Counted from the first letter of the stretch, positions 18,398 through 28,114 are shown. The stretch is DNA of 64,000 nt from Leptolyngbya iicbica LK (GCF_004212215.1 NZ_QVFV01000001.1:1126814-1190813); one strand, 5' to 3'. The notes: a model not told the origin generated them from the letters alone. Numbers and translations are program-made.

Positions 18398-18847
18398 TTG
18401 GCAAATCCCTGGCCTGCTGTGACGTACCGTAATCCTGCTCCGACTGTAGACATTGTGATCGAGATGCGCGATCGCCCCCATCGGCCAATTGTGTTGATCG
18501 AGCGGCGTAATGAACCGTTTGGGTGGGCCATTCCCGGCGGCTTTGTGGATTACGGCGAACGGGTGGAAATCGCGGCGATCCGGGAAGCACAGGAAGAAAC
18601 GCAGCTAGACATAACTTTGATCGAGCAGTTTTACGTCTACTCCGACCCCAGCCGCGACCCGCGCAAACATACCCTGAGCATTGTGTTTCTCGCCTACGCG
18701 ACGGGCACCCCCATCGCCGCTGATGACGCCAAAGACATTGCCCTATTCGCCCCGTGGGAAGTGCCTATCAATCTCTGTTTCGACCACGATCGCATCCTGC
18801 AAGATTACTGGCAGTATCGTCATTACGGCGTTCGTCCCCGCCCTTGA
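18398..18847 (+). CDS. Nudix hydrolase
   Basis: A 149-residue Nudix pyrophosphohydrolase. The Nudix box spans residues 48-72 (Gly48, Glu54, Arg62-Glu63, Glu66-Glu67); the usual late Gly is replaced by Gln. The family cleaves nucleoside diphosphates linked to other groups; the substrate cannot be told. The start is a TTG at 18398, the only early start in frame. The gene is preceded by malQ in divergent orientation, leaving only 166 bp for both promoters. Confidence 0.85.
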   Translation: MANPWPAVTYRNPAPTVDIVIEMRDRPHRPIVLIERRNEPFGWAIPGGFVDYGERVEIAAIREAQEETQLDITLIEQFYVYSDPSRDPRKHTLSIVFLAYATGTPIAADDAKDIALFAPWEVPINLCFDHDRILQDYWQYRHYGVRPRP

Positions 18848-19019
18848 CCCCAACTCGGGTTTGCACAGATCACATATCGCTGTTGGGGCTGGGGAGAAGC
18901 GGAGCCGGGGAGCAAACTCTGTAGTCGCCCTTCAGAGAGGAGATATTCAGCATTCCACATTTGGACAAGGGATTTTTCCCTGCGATAATGATGGCCGTTA
19001 TGCAATCAAATGGGGATGT

Positions 19020-19409
19020 ATGGAACGCAAAATTGTGCAAACCGATCAGGCACCGGCACCCGTTGGGCCATATAACCAGGCGATCGCTGCGACGGGCACC
19101 ATGCTGTTTGTCTCCGGCCAGATTCCCCTCGATCCTCAAACTGGCGAACTGGTCGGTGGTGACGATATCGTGGCGCAAACCGAACAGGCGATCGCCAACC
19201 TCAAAGCCATTCTCGCCGCTGGCGGTGCCACCCTGGACAACGTGGTCAAAACCTCCGTCTTTCTCAAAGATATGAACGACTTTGCCACGATGAACGCCAC
19301 CTACGCTCAGCACTTTGGCGAAGACAATGCACCCGCCCGTGCCTGTGTCGAAGTCGCGCGTCTGCCCAAAGATGTGCGCGTTGAAATTGAGTGCATCGCC
19401 GTCATCTAA
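19020..19409 (+). CDS. ridA: RidA-family enamine/imine deaminase
   Basis: A 129-residue YjgF/YER057c/UK114 protein that hydrolyses reactive 2-aminoacrylate-type imines. The signatures [33 protein letters not shown] and the active-site Arg in [26 protein letters not shown] are present, so it belongs to the active RidA group. The ATG at 19020 has GGGG five bases upstream; longer in-frame extensions are not supported by the family length. Confidence 0.93.
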   Translation: MERKIVQTDQAPAPVGPYNQAIAATGTMLFVSGQIPLDPQTGELVGGDDIVAQTEQAIANLKAILAAGGATLDNVVKTSVFLKDMNDFATMNATYAQHFGEDNAPARACVEVARLPKDVRVEIECIAVI

Positions 19410-19433
19410 AGCATCAGGGTTTTATCGGAATTG

Positions 19434-19512
19434 CAGTTTTGTCGCAGGCAGCTTGCCTGCGCCTGAACAGCCGAGACGGCTGTCCACACTCAATGAAATT
19501 TCCCTCCCTAAG
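19434..19512 (+). repeat. Dispersed two-hairpin repeat, copy B
   Basis: Close match to 8416-8495. The hairpins are GCAGGCA/TGCCTGC and ACAGCCG-AGA-CGGCTGT, followed by AAATTTCC. It lies between the convergent ridA and fur-family genes, where it could also act as a bidirectional transcript end. Confidence 0.8.
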
Positions 19513-19559
19513 TCCTGTGGTTGGGCTGGGGACTCGCGATCGCTCGCCACCGAGTCGGA

Positions 19560-19967
19560 TTACTCAGCGCTACCCGCAGCGACTTCTTCTTGGGCCTGAC
19601 AGTCGGGACACAGGCCAAAAAATTCCAGCGTGTGGTAGTAAATGCGGAACTTGTGGTGAGCCTGGAGTTCATGCTCCAAATCATGTACCGGGCATTCGTC
19701 GATAGAAATGCTACCGCCACAGCGCAAACAGGTGAGGTGATGGCGATCTTCTTGGGGCAAGCTGTAGAGTGATTCGCCACTGGGCAACGTCCGCACTTGC
19801 ACCAACCCATCTAGCTTGAGCGCATCTAGCGAACGATATACCGTTGCCAAACCGATGCTGTACTGGTGATTGCGCAGCTCCATATAAAGATCCTGAGCTG
19901 ATGCTGGTTTAGTGAGCCCTTGCATCACTTGGAGAATGCGTTCTTGACTGCGAGTGCGTCCGTTCAT
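19560..19967 (-). CDS. Fur-family transcriptional regulator
   Basis: A 135-residue metal- or peroxide-responsive repressor. The winged helix (RTRSQERIL..., SIGLATVYRSLDAL) is followed by a dimerisation domain with two CxxC pairs at Cys80/83 and Cys120/123, the structural zinc site, and a His-rich stretch between them. Lacking the typical N-terminal extension, it starts at MNGRTRSQ (ATG at 19967). A longer frame to 20051 overlaps the purS start. Subtype (Fur, Zur or PerR) is not certain; the CPVHDLE segment suggested Zur-like forms but this is a weak hint. Divergent from purS. Confidence 0.85.
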   Translation of the reverse strand: MNGRTRSQERILQVMQGLTKPASAQDLYMELRNHQYSIGLATVYRSLDALKLDGLVQVRTLPSGESLYSLPQEDRHHLTCLRCGGSISIDECPVHDLEHELQAHHKFRIYYHTLEFFGLCPDCQAQEEVAAGSAE

Positions 19968-20049
19968 GTCTGCTATCAACCACGCCTCTACCAGCTTAGT
20001 GCAGAGCGGGATACGGTAGGATGGTGAAGCCTTTTCGGATGCGATCGCC

Positions 20050-20325
20050 ATGCCGACCTACCAAGCTCAAATCTACGTTACGCTACGCCCTTCGGTGCTT
20101 GATCCCGCCGGTACGGCGGTGCAATCAGGACTCCATCACATGGGTTTTGATGGCGTCGAGCAAGTGCGCATTGGCAAATATATCCAAGTCACCCTGACCG
20201 CTGAGGATGAAGCCACGGCACGCCAACAGCTCGACCAAATGTGTGATCAGCTGTTGACCAATCCCGTCATTGAAAATTACCGCTTTGATCTCACAGTCAA
20301 AGCGACGGCGGACACCGCAGCTTAA
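20050..20325 (+). CDS. purS: Phosphoribosylformylglycinamidine synthase subunit PurS
   Basis: A 91-residue small subunit that bridges PurL and PurQ in the fourth step of purine synthesis. It has the typical pattern of this short alpha/beta protein (YQAQIYVTLRPSVLDPAG, VRIGKYIQVTL, ENYRFDLT). The ATG directly overlaps a HIP1 octamer. It is followed by purQ after 32 bp, forming an operon. purL is not in the window. Confidence 0.93.
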   Translation: MPTYQAQIYVTLRPSVLDPAGTAVQSGLHHMGFDGVEQVRIGKYIQVTLTAEDEATARQQLDQMCDQLLTNPVIENYRFDLTVKATADTAA

Positions 20326-20357
20326 CTTTTGCACCCCAGGTTTGGAGATCGACCGCC

Positions 20358-21056
20358 ATGAATGTCAGCGTTATTGTCTTTCCCGGTGCGAACTGCGATC
20401 GCGATGCGGCCTACGTCACCCGCGATCTGCTCGGCCAACCGACCCAAATGATCTGGCACGAAGATCGAGATTTACAACAGGCCGATGTGGTCATCGTGCC
20501 TGGTGGGTTTAGCTATGGCGATTATTTGCGATGTGGCGCGATCGCTCGCTTTTCTCCCGCCCTGCAAGCCACAGTGGAACATGCCCAGCGCGGCGGCCTG
20601 GTCATCGGCATCTGCAATGGCTTCCAGATTTTGACCGAGGCGGGGTTGCTGCCCGGAGCCCTGATGCGCAATCGCGACCTGCACTTTATTTGCGATCGCG
20701 TGCCCCTGCGAGTCGAACGCACCGACCTGGTGTGGACGCAAAACTATGCTGACCAAGCCGTCATCACTGTGCCCATTGCCCACGGCGAGGGCTGCTACTA
20801 TGCCGACGCCGACACCCTGCAAGCTCTCGAAGACAACGGCCAAGTGGTCTTCCGCTACTGCGATGTCACTGGCGATCCGACCCCGGCTAGCAATCCCAAT
20901 GGCTCACTGAACAACATTGCGGGCATTTGTAACCAGCAAGGCAACGTCCTCGGCATGATGCCCCACCCCGAGCGAGTCTCGGATCCGCTTTTGGGCGGCA
21001 CCGACGGGCTGGCCCTGTTTGAAAGTGTGTTGAGTAAGCAACTGCAAACAATTTAG
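20358..21056 (+). CDS. purQ: Phosphoribosylformylglycinamidine synthase subunit PurQ
   Basis: A 232-residue class I glutamine amidotransferase feeding ammonia to PurL. The nucleophile Cys86 lies in GICNGFQIL, and His203/Glu205 in MMPHPERV complete the triad. GGAGATCGACCGCC precedes the ATG and contains a usable ribosome site. Cotranscribed with purS. Confidence 0.96.
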   Translation: MNVSVIVFPGANCDRDAAYVTRDLLGQPTQMIWHEDRDLQQADVVIVPGGFSYGDYLRCGAIARFSPALQATVEHAQRGGLVIGICNGFQILTEAGLLPGALMRNRDLHFICDRVPLRVERTDLVWTQNYADQAVITVPIAHGEGCYYADADTLQALEDNGQVVFRYCDVTGDPTPASNPNGSLNNIAGICNQQGNVLGMMPHPERVSDPLLGGTDGLALFESVLSKQLQTI

Positions 21057-21145
21057 ACAAGATCCTGTGGCCACTGATGCTCCCCAGTCACGCTGGGTAC
21101 CTTGGAGTCATCAATCAAGTATTGTTGAATTCTGGGAGCGTCACC

Positions 21146-22120
21146 ATGACCCCATTAGATGCAGCAACCCAGCGATCGCTCACAGCCGCACTCTACGCCT
21201 ATTTAAATGACTACGGCGGCGACTCAATAGACGAGGTCCGCGCGATCGCGGGGGCCATCCTGGCGGCTAAAGAGCAAGCTGGGGAATGGTCACTCCCCGG
21301 TTGGGAGGTTGAACAATGGGTGGATACCCTCGTGGCAGATGTGGATCTGAGCCAGCCGCTTCCCTCTATCTGGCAAGCTGCCGATCAGCAACTAGCCCAC
21401 CAAGCACAACACTGGCGCGAACAACTGGCTGTCAAAACCCGGGCTACCGTTGATGCTTATTTGCAACAATATTCCTTCACGGAGGGGCTCTCTCTCCATC
21501 AGCTAGTAGCAACGGTTTTACCCCTCGTCACCGATGCCACCCTGCCTCGCGATACGGCCCGTCAGTTGATTGAGACGGTAAGCAGCCAAGTGGATTTATC
21601 GAGCGTGAGCGATCGCGTCATTGACCGCAAGTGGGTGCTGCTGGCGGAACAAGTCCATCAACTCTGGCAACAGCGCGACATGGCCAACTCCGTCACCGAT
21701 GTAATGCAGGCTTATGTTCACAAATTTCAGCCCGCCGCTGTGGATATTGGTGAAAGCTTAATTGAACAGGCCGTCGAGGCCGTCTCCAACAGCAAACTCA
21801 AGCTGGGCTTGGATACCGAACTCACGCCCGACACCCGCAAACTCTTGATCAAACAGGTCATGCTGCAAGTGAAGTTGCGGGATATGTCGTCGCCCCCGGT
21901 CAAGACCGCCCTGGAGATTGCCCAAGACTTACACAACGAAGTGGTTCGCTATCGCCACGATCGCGGGCTCGACGACCCGAACTATTGGCCAACCACAACC
22001 ACCAGTGCTGCCAACGACGATAGTTCAGCCCTGGGCGGCGAGATCAGCATCGGCATCAATGTCCGACCTCGGCCCTCAGATCCCGAGTCAACCGGCAACA
22101 TTTCGTCAACCGACAGCTAA
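21146..22120 (+). CDS. Uncharacterised cyanobacterial protein
   Basis: A 324-residue soluble, largely helical protein of unknown function. The sequence is rich in Ala, Leu, Gln and Val, with repeated amphipathic stretches, and ends in a polar Thr/Ser/Asn-rich tail. No signal peptide, membrane segment or known catalytic motif was seen. The ATG at 21146 has GGGAG eight bases upstream, so the longer frame from 21077 is not used. It follows purQ by 90 bp in the same direction and might be cotranscribed, but nothing links it to purines. Confidence 0.7.
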   Translation: MTPLDAATQRSLTAALYAYLNDYGGDSIDEVRAIAGAILAAKEQAGEWSLPGWEVEQWVDTLVADVDLSQPLPSIWQAADQQLAHQAQHWREQLAVKTRATVDAYLQQYSFTEGLSLHQLVATVLPLVTDATLPRDTARQLIETVSSQVDLSSVSDRVIDRKWVLLAEQVHQLWQQRDMANSVTDVMQAYVHKFQPAAVDIGESLIEQAVEAVSNSKLKLGLDTELTPDTRKLLIKQVMLQVKLRDMSSPPVKTALEIAQDLHNEVVRYRHDRGLDDPNYWPTTTTSAANDDSSALGGEISIGINVRPRPSDPESTGNISSTDS

Positions 22121-22809
22121 ATCGCCAAAAATTGACTGAACTTAATAAAAAAGTTTCTACCCTGGATGAACTGCCCGCGACGCGCCCCCTGAGGTTTACC
22201 ACCTGACGTTGCCAAGATGAACGGTTAGAGCACCGCCGCCCCTATCCGACCCACGCATTACAGGCAGAGCGGCCAGTCGCGATCGCCTCCCCTCACTCGA
22301 CCGCTCACCCCTACTGCACAAGGCTTTGGCTGTAGGCACTCCCAGCGCCAAACGCGATCGCCACAAATACTTAACGCCCTAGCGACACAACTCAGTCCAG
22401 GCAACCGTAGACCACCACCCGAACGACTGATCGCGCTCCACCACAAGTCAAAAACTCTCTAGAGAAAAATAATCTTTGCCATCATTCGAGTTTTTGTCTT
22501 TTGTCCACATCTAAATTGAATAAAGACACAAAATTTACTGGGCAAGGTTTTTTGAGCTTCAGTCAGGATTAAAGGGGATTTTCAGTTTCCTACAACTTCA
22601 AGCACAGGCCAGCCCCAAATAAAAGCTTGATCGAGATTCTTGAGCGCTTCCCGAATCCAGTGGCCAACCCCATAATGCTAACCAAGCCGAAAACCCTCGC
22701 TGCTTTCACGCGGCGAGTTTACCTAATTAAAAACCGTTGCGGGTGCGGGCGGACTCATTATCCCCACCCGCAACCCCTTGATAAATCGAACGCTTGGGAG
22801 CGATCGCCT
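22121..22809 (+). other. Long chlL leader/spacer with a strong hairpin
   Basis: About 690 bp without a convincing gene. The middle (22440-22620) is distinctly AT-rich and is the likely promoter zone. At 22736-22774 GTTGCGGGTG(C)GGG pairs with CCCCACCCGCAAC, a ten-base perfect stem extended past one bulge. It ends 21 bases before the GGGAG ribosome site of chlL. No T-run follows, so it is not a plain terminator; it may act in mRNA stability or control. Confidence 0.5.
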
Positions 22810-23673
22810 GTGAAACTCTCCGTCTATGGCAAAGGTGGCATTGGCAAATCCACCACCAGTTGCAACATTTCCGTCGCCCTCGCCAAACGGGGCAAAAAAG
22901 TCCTCCAAATTGGCTGCGACCCCAAACACGACAGCACCTTCACCCTGACCGGATTCCTCATCCCCACCATCATCGACACGCTAAAAGAAAAGGGCTTTCA
23001 CTACGAAAACGTGTGGCCTGAAGACGTGATCTTCAAAGGCTACGGCGGCGTGGACTGTGTGGAAGCGGGCGGCCCCCCAGCGGGCGCGGGCTGCGGCGGT
23101 TACGTGGTGGGCGAAACCGTCAAACTCCTCAAAGAACTCAACGCCTTTGATGAGTACGACGTGATTCTCTTTGATGTGCTGGGCGATGTCGTCTGTGGCG
23201 GTTTTGCCGCCCCGTTGAACTATTCCGACTACTGCATGATCGTCACCGACAACGGCTTCGACGCGCTATTTGCAGCCAACCGGATTGCCGCCTCCGTCCG
23301 CGAAAAAGCCCGCACCCATCCCTTACGCTTGGCCGGACTCATCGGCAACCGCACCTCCAAGCGTGACCTGATCGATAAATACATCGAATCAGTGCCCATG
23401 CCAGTGCTCGAAATTCTGCCGCTGATCGAAGACATCCGCATTTCTCGCGTGAAGGGCAAGACCCTCTTCGAAATGGCCGAAACCGATCCGTCCCTGACAC
23501 CGGTCACGCAGTACTACCTCAACATTGCGGATCAGATCCTCGCGCAGCCCGAAGGGGTCATTCCCAGCGAAACGAAGGATCGCGATTTGTTTGCGTTACT
23601 GTCTGACTTCTATCTCAATCCGCCAGAAGATGCGCCCAAACAAGAATCAGAACTGGATTTGATGATGGTTTGA
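22810..23673 (+). CDS. chlL: Light-independent protochlorophyllide reductase, iron protein ChlL
   Basis: A 287-residue NifH-like ATPase that passes electrons to ChlN-ChlB, allowing chlorophyll synthesis in the dark. The P-loop GKGGIGKST is at residues 7-15. The 4Fe-4S ligands Cys95 (AGAGCGGY) and Cys129 (DVVCGGF) are present. The start is a GTG at 22810 with GGGAG nine bases upstream. The frame is open further upstream to 22627 but the extension is unlike ChlL. A terminator follows the gene. Confidence 0.96.
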   Translation: MKLSVYGKGGIGKSTTSCNISVALAKRGKKVLQIGCDPKHDSTFTLTGFLIPTIIDTLKEKGFHYENVWPEDVIFKGYGGVDCVEAGGPPAGAGCGGYVVGETVKLLKELNAFDEYDVILFDVLGDVVCGGFAAPLNYSDYCMIVTDNGFDALFAANRIAASVREKARTHPLRLAGLIGNRTSKRDLIDKYIESVPMPVLEILPLIEDIRISRVKGKTLFEMAETDPSLTPVTQYYLNIADQILAQPEGVIPSETKDRDLFALLSDFYLNPPEDAPKQESELDLMMV

Positions 23674-23696
23674 CGCGGCCGTGCACCTAATTACCG

Positions 23697-23760
23697 GGGT
23701 GGCTCTGCACTGGCAGACGGGTACTCACCTTCTCTGTGCAGTCACTGCCACCCATTTTTC
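23697..23760 (+). terminator. Terminator after chlL
   Basis: GGGTGGC (23697-23703) pairs with GCCACCC (23747-23753), with an inner CTGCAC/GTGCAG stem, and ATTTTTC follows. It separates chlL from DUF5331-chlN, so the latter need read-through or their own promoter. Confidence 0.8.
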
Positions 23761-23813
23761 ACCCTGAATCCCCGAGTCCCTGTAACGTTGCTGCTCAATT
23801 GCCTCTCTGTTTT

Positions 23814-23826
23814 GATGAATTTCATC
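23814..23826 (+). promoter_or_regulatory. Small dyad upstream of DUF5331-chlN
   Basis: GATGAA-T-TTCATC is a perfect 13-bp palindrome 40 bp before the DUF5331 start and behind the chlL terminator. The position suits an operator or promoter element; no regulator can be named. Confidence 0.35.
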
Positions 23827-23866
23827 TATCATGAGGCGTCTAAGCGCAACGGATTGAGGCAAAGCG

Positions 23867-24226
23867 ATGGCCTTCTTCGAAAACTTCGTATCAGTAATAC
23901 GCCAAAAATGGTTAGATTACGTCGAATCCAACCGTGAATGGTTGCAGTTGCAAATGCGCATGACCTCGGTCAGAACCCCAGATGGGGGACGGCGTCCGTC
24001 GTCATTGCTGATCTTGGGTGTGGTCAATGCTCTAGAGCCTAAGCTAGGCAACCTGATGGTGCCGTTTTACCAGCTCAATTCTGATGAAGATGCGCTGGTT
24101 GAAGTACTGGGCCTGAACTTTGACCCAGAAATGGCTCTCAGCAACGGCAACCTGCCCACCACAGTTGAGGCGGAAAACGAAGAAGCCAAAATGCTGCTCG
24201 ATGCGGCGGAAGCTGACGAGGACTAA
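23867..24226 (+). CDS. DUF5331 protein between chlL and chlN
   Basis: A 119-residue soluble protein beginning MAFFENFVSVIRQKWLDYVESNREWL and ending in a Glu/Asp/Ala-rich tail. Proteins of this type (DUF5331) are regularly found between chlL and chlN in cyanobacteria, which suggests a role tied to dark protochlorophyllide reduction. No function is established and no catalytic motif is visible. The ribosome site is GAGG about eight bases before the ATG. It precedes chlN by 102 bp. Confidence 0.8.
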   Translation: MAFFENFVSVIRQKWLDYVESNREWLQLQMRMTSVRTPDGGRRPSSLLILGVVNALEPKLGNLMVPFYQLNSDEDALVEVLGLNFDPEMALSNGNLPTTVEAENEEAKMLLDAAEADED

Positions 24227-24325
24227 CCGACGCCACTCGCTGTTGGCGCGATCGCCACGTCAGTGCCGCTCCGGTTGAGCCTCAAGGGGATTCTCCATTT
24301 AATTTCATTAATTAAGAAGGAGTAA

Positions 24326-25741
<1,416 letters not shown>

Positions 25742-25775
25742 CGGTGGCTTGTCTCGGAAAACTTACCCAATGAAA

Positions 25776-25819
25776 AGCGATCGCGGTTCAGGAGTTCATG
25801 CCCCCGAACCGCGATCGCT
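25776..25819 (+). terminator. Hairpin after chlN built from HIP1 octamers
   Basis: Perfect 14-base arms AGCGATCGCGGTTC (25776-25789) and GAACCGCGATCGCT (25806-25819) lie 35 bp after the chlN stop. Each arm contains a GCGATCGC octamer. There is no T-run, but a stem this long is likely to end or protect the transcript. Confidence 0.6.
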
Positions 25820-25858
25820 ATATGGATAGATGACGAATGGTCTGAGTGGCGTAACAGT

Positions 25859-26296
25859 CTATGACTGTTCTAACGCTTGTTGGACTCGCTGCAGCATGAG
25901 GTCATCAGCAATTAAGCGGTCTTGATAGCCTCGTTGCCACAGGGGGCGACCAGGCGTATTTCTCAATAAATTAATCCGCTTTGCCGCCGCCGCCTTATAG
26001 CTCGCCACAAACGCATTCAACAAGCGCGGCTTATCGCCGGGCTTGCTGCTATAGCTACCGGCATTTTCGGCTTCGCGCAGCGAGACAATGCCTTCCACCC
26101 GATTGGGCCAAATTGCCCATTTATCTAGCATGAGGTGAGTATAGGCTCGGGCTGAGCGCTGCCATTCATCGGCGGCAATCTGTCCAGCCCCATTTAATTC
26201 AATGCGCCGATCCGCAGTCACATCACCGAAGAGGTCTTCGTGGTTGTAAGTGTAGAGCTTAACCAAGTAGTGGGTCGTTCCAATGGTAGTCAGCAT
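25859..26296 (-). CDS. Y1-transposase/RAYT-like protein lacking the HUH motif
   Basis: A 145-residue protein whose layout follows REP-associated tyrosine (IS200-like) transposases. LFGDV...IELNGAGQIAADEWQ is followed by LDKWAIWPNRVEGIVSL and KPRLLNAFVASYKAAAAKRIN..., then the WQRGYQDRLI segment. In active members the middle string reads MPNHxHG; here both metal-binding His are absent (PNRVEG). The Tyr of WQRGY remains. The protein stops soon after this point, without the usual NPxxW end. It is either a decayed transposase or a co-opted DNA-binding derivative. The ATG at 26296 is preferred to a TTG at 26353. Confidence 0.6.
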   Translation of the reverse strand: MLTTIGTTHYLVKLYTYNHEDLFGDVTADRRIELNGAGQIAADEWQRSARAYTHLMLDKWAIWPNRVEGIVSLREAENAGSYSSKPGDKPRLLNAFVASYKAAAAKRINLLRNTPGRPLWQRGYQDRLIADDLMLQRVQQALEQS

Positions 26297-26974
26297 GGAA
26301 GACGGCGCTTGCTCAACAACGTTAGGTGAATGTGGTTTCAATGGCCTGCCCAAAAGAGGTTTATGTATCTTCCGCTAGGCTTATGTTTCCCCTATCAAAA
26401 GGGGAGTAACCCAGTGGCACATGAAATGTTGTGGCAAATGGTTGCGGGAATTAAACAAACCCTGACACTAACCTGAACCCCTTGCCGATCAATCACATGT
26501 AATCTGAACTTTATATGGCTAGCATTCTCGCCTGAATGCCCCGGTCAACGCTTGCGTAAAATCTTGGAACATTCATCGGCATCAACACAGGCTTTATAGT
26601 TTTTACAGCTTTGCTGTTGGGCGCGCCCAACAATCATCGCAAACTCACATGATCTCTGAGAACTGCTTCATCTCAACCCATTGCCGCCCAGGCAGCGATG
26701 CCTCAGGGAGCCTGAGCGATCGCATTGACAGGCTCTTTAGCGACCATCCCAAGTATTTCTTCAATGCAGACAGAACTTTTGCCGAAAAATTCTAGATCTT
26801 GGATGAATCTAACTCAGCAAAAATACGGAGCATTCAATATCTGTAAAAATACGGAATATCCGGTGAAGAATCGCAAAATCCCCGAAGAAATACTCCATTT
26901 CAGAGTGAATTTCGCTGGACTCCCATAGCGAGCCCTCGGATTTATTAATTTTGCGTAAAAAAATCGGTTGGCAT
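26297..26974. other. Gene-free AT-richer spacer
   Basis: No convincing gene. CCCCT/AGGGG at about 26390-26408 can form a small hairpin. AAAAATACGGA occurs twice, at 26819-26829 and 26845-26855, exactly 26 bp apart, and the second copy runs into a CGGA-ATA-TCCG dyad. This arrangement could be a pair of operator sites but no neighbour suggests for what. Confidence 0.35.
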
Positions 26975-27151
26975 TAAAAAAGAGAGGTGGTTTACCTCTC
27001 TTGCGGGATGCTGCAGGGTATTCGATGATTTGAGTCGTTGCCGCAGTCGCTGTTGGCGTTTGCGGAGTTGACGTTGCCGAGCAGTGGCAGCTCGACCATT
27101 ATCGTTGCGCCCCCGGCGACGGGGCGATTCCCACCGTTTGAGCGTCGTCAT
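26945..27151 (-). CDS. Possible small Arg/Gln-rich protein behind tRNA-Leu
   Basis: A 68-codon frame starting at ATG 27151, 25 bases after the tRNA, with a CAGGT stretch upstream. Residues 10-42 are very basic (RRRGR..., RQRQLRKRQQRLRQRLK), as in small nucleic-acid-binding proteins. Against it, the frame runs through the tRNA terminator hairpin at 26975-27002. It may simply be a spacer frame. Confidence 0.2.
   Translation of the reverse strand: MTTLKRWESPRRRGRNDNGRAATARQRQLRKRQQRLRQRLKSSNTLQHPAREVNHLSFLMPTDFFTQN
26975..27002 (-). terminator. Terminator of the tRNA-Leu transcript
   Basis: On the minus strand AAGAGAGGT and ACCTCTCTT form a nine-base stem followed by a T-run (A-run at 26975-26981 on the plus strand). 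It lies about 175 bp downstream of tRNA-Leu. Confidence 0.8.
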
Positions 27152-27175
27152 GAGGTTGACCTGCTGAAAATAACA

Positions 27176-27257
27176 TGGGCGGAGAGAGACTCGAACTCTC
27201 ACGACCGAAGCCGCCACATTTTGAGTGTGGTGCGTCTACCAATTCCGCCATCCGCCC
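27176..27257 (-). tRNA. tRNA-Leu (anticodon CAA)
   Basis: A class II tRNA. The acceptor stem is GGGCGGA/TCCGCCC with discriminator A. The D-arm is TGGCGGAATTGGTAGACGCA, as in leucine tRNAs. The anticodon stem CCACA/TGTGG encloses loop CTCAAAA, giving anticodon CAA. A long variable arm follows (CGGCTTCGGTCG), then the T-arm GAGAG-TTCGAGT-CTCTC. CCA is not encoded. Its first 22 bases overlap the end of the upstream M48 protease gene on the same strand. Confidence 0.97.
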
Positions 27258-28114
27258 TTAGATGACACTCGAGGATTATACTGCGAAACGTCGCGGTTTA
27301 GCAAAGTTTGGTATTCGGGACTATTAAACCAGCGATCAATCTCACGCGCCCGCAACACCGGCAACGGATGGGTCAAATCCTGGGTGCGAATCTGCTTAAT
27401 CACTTCCCCCGTTTCCGAGGCAACGGCTACGTCGTAGGCCCGCGCCTGATCAAGGAAAGCCTCCACATTCAGCTGGTCGGAGAGACTGGGGGAGCCACCC
27501 GATAACTTCATCAGTAATGAGGCGATGGTTTTGGCGTCTTGAACCACGAGGAGGGCGGCGCGATCGCAGGTAAACTCGGCACAGCGCACCCATTCCATAA
27601 TCTGGGTTTGGAAGGTGGGCACCAACAGCTCCGCAAAGGGAAGCTGACTAGCCGCCAAGGTGAGCAGATTAGCCAGGGTAAGGTACACACTGTGATCGCA
27701 CTTCAGGTGCCCCAGTTCATGGCCGATCACCGCTTGAATTTCGGCGGGATTGAGCAAGTCAATCAGCGCCGTGTGAATGACGATAAACGGCTGCTTGCCC
27801 CGCATGGCAAAGGTGTAAGCATTGGGCACCGGATGCTGACGGATGTAGAGTTGAGGGGCATCCAAATCAAGGATTTTGCACGCTTCCAATAACGACTCAT
27901 GCAGGTGGGGCAATTGGCGATCGCTCACCAAGACACTGGACGAAATGTTGTCGAGGTAAAACACCTGCTCAGCGACTGGTCCCAGGGCCGTCCGCACGAC
28001 CACGTCAAGCCCGGGCAACTGGCGCAAGGTCGTCGTCGCATTCAGATCCAGCGGATGGCGAAAGTGGTCAGCTTTCAGGCCAGTTAAAACGGTTTTGTGA
28101 GCAGTGGTATCCAT
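27236..28114 (-). CDS. M48-family metalloprotease
   Basis: A 292-residue zinc protease. The metal site HELGH is at 132-136, with the third ligand Glu180 in AEFTCDR, as in HtpX/Ste24-like M48 enzymes. Two hydrophobic stretches lie around residues 145-165. The start MDTTAHKTVL (ATG 28114) is chosen because the frame upstream runs into wecB. The last residues (GGWRN W) and the stop are encoded inside the tRNA-Leu gene: the TAG is in the D-loop. Its target is unknown. It lies 76 bp after wecB and may share its transcript. Confidence 0.85.
   Translation of the reverse strand: MDTTAHKTVLTGLKADHFRHPLDLNATTTLRQLPGLDVVVRTALGPVAEQVFYLDNISSSVLVSDRQLPHLHESLLEACKILDLDAPQLYIRQHPVPNAYTFAMRGKQPFIVIHTALIDLLNPAEIQAVIGHELGHLKCDHSVYLTLANLLTLAASQLPFAELLVPTFQTQIMEWVRCAEFTCDRAALLVVQDAKTIASLLMKLSGGSPSLSDQLNVEAFLDQARAYDVAVASETGEVIKQIRTQDLTHPLPVLRAREIDRWFNSPEYQTLLNRDVSQYNPRVSSKGGWRNW

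Noticed and set aside
22627-22809. Longer ChlL starting 61 codons upstream
   Set aside because: The extension covers the leader hairpin, is unlike ChlL, and a GTG with GGGAG fits the family start.
26725-26928. 67-codon frame in the 26.3-27.0 kb spacer
   Set aside because: Lies over the AAAAATACGGA direct repeat; no start signal.
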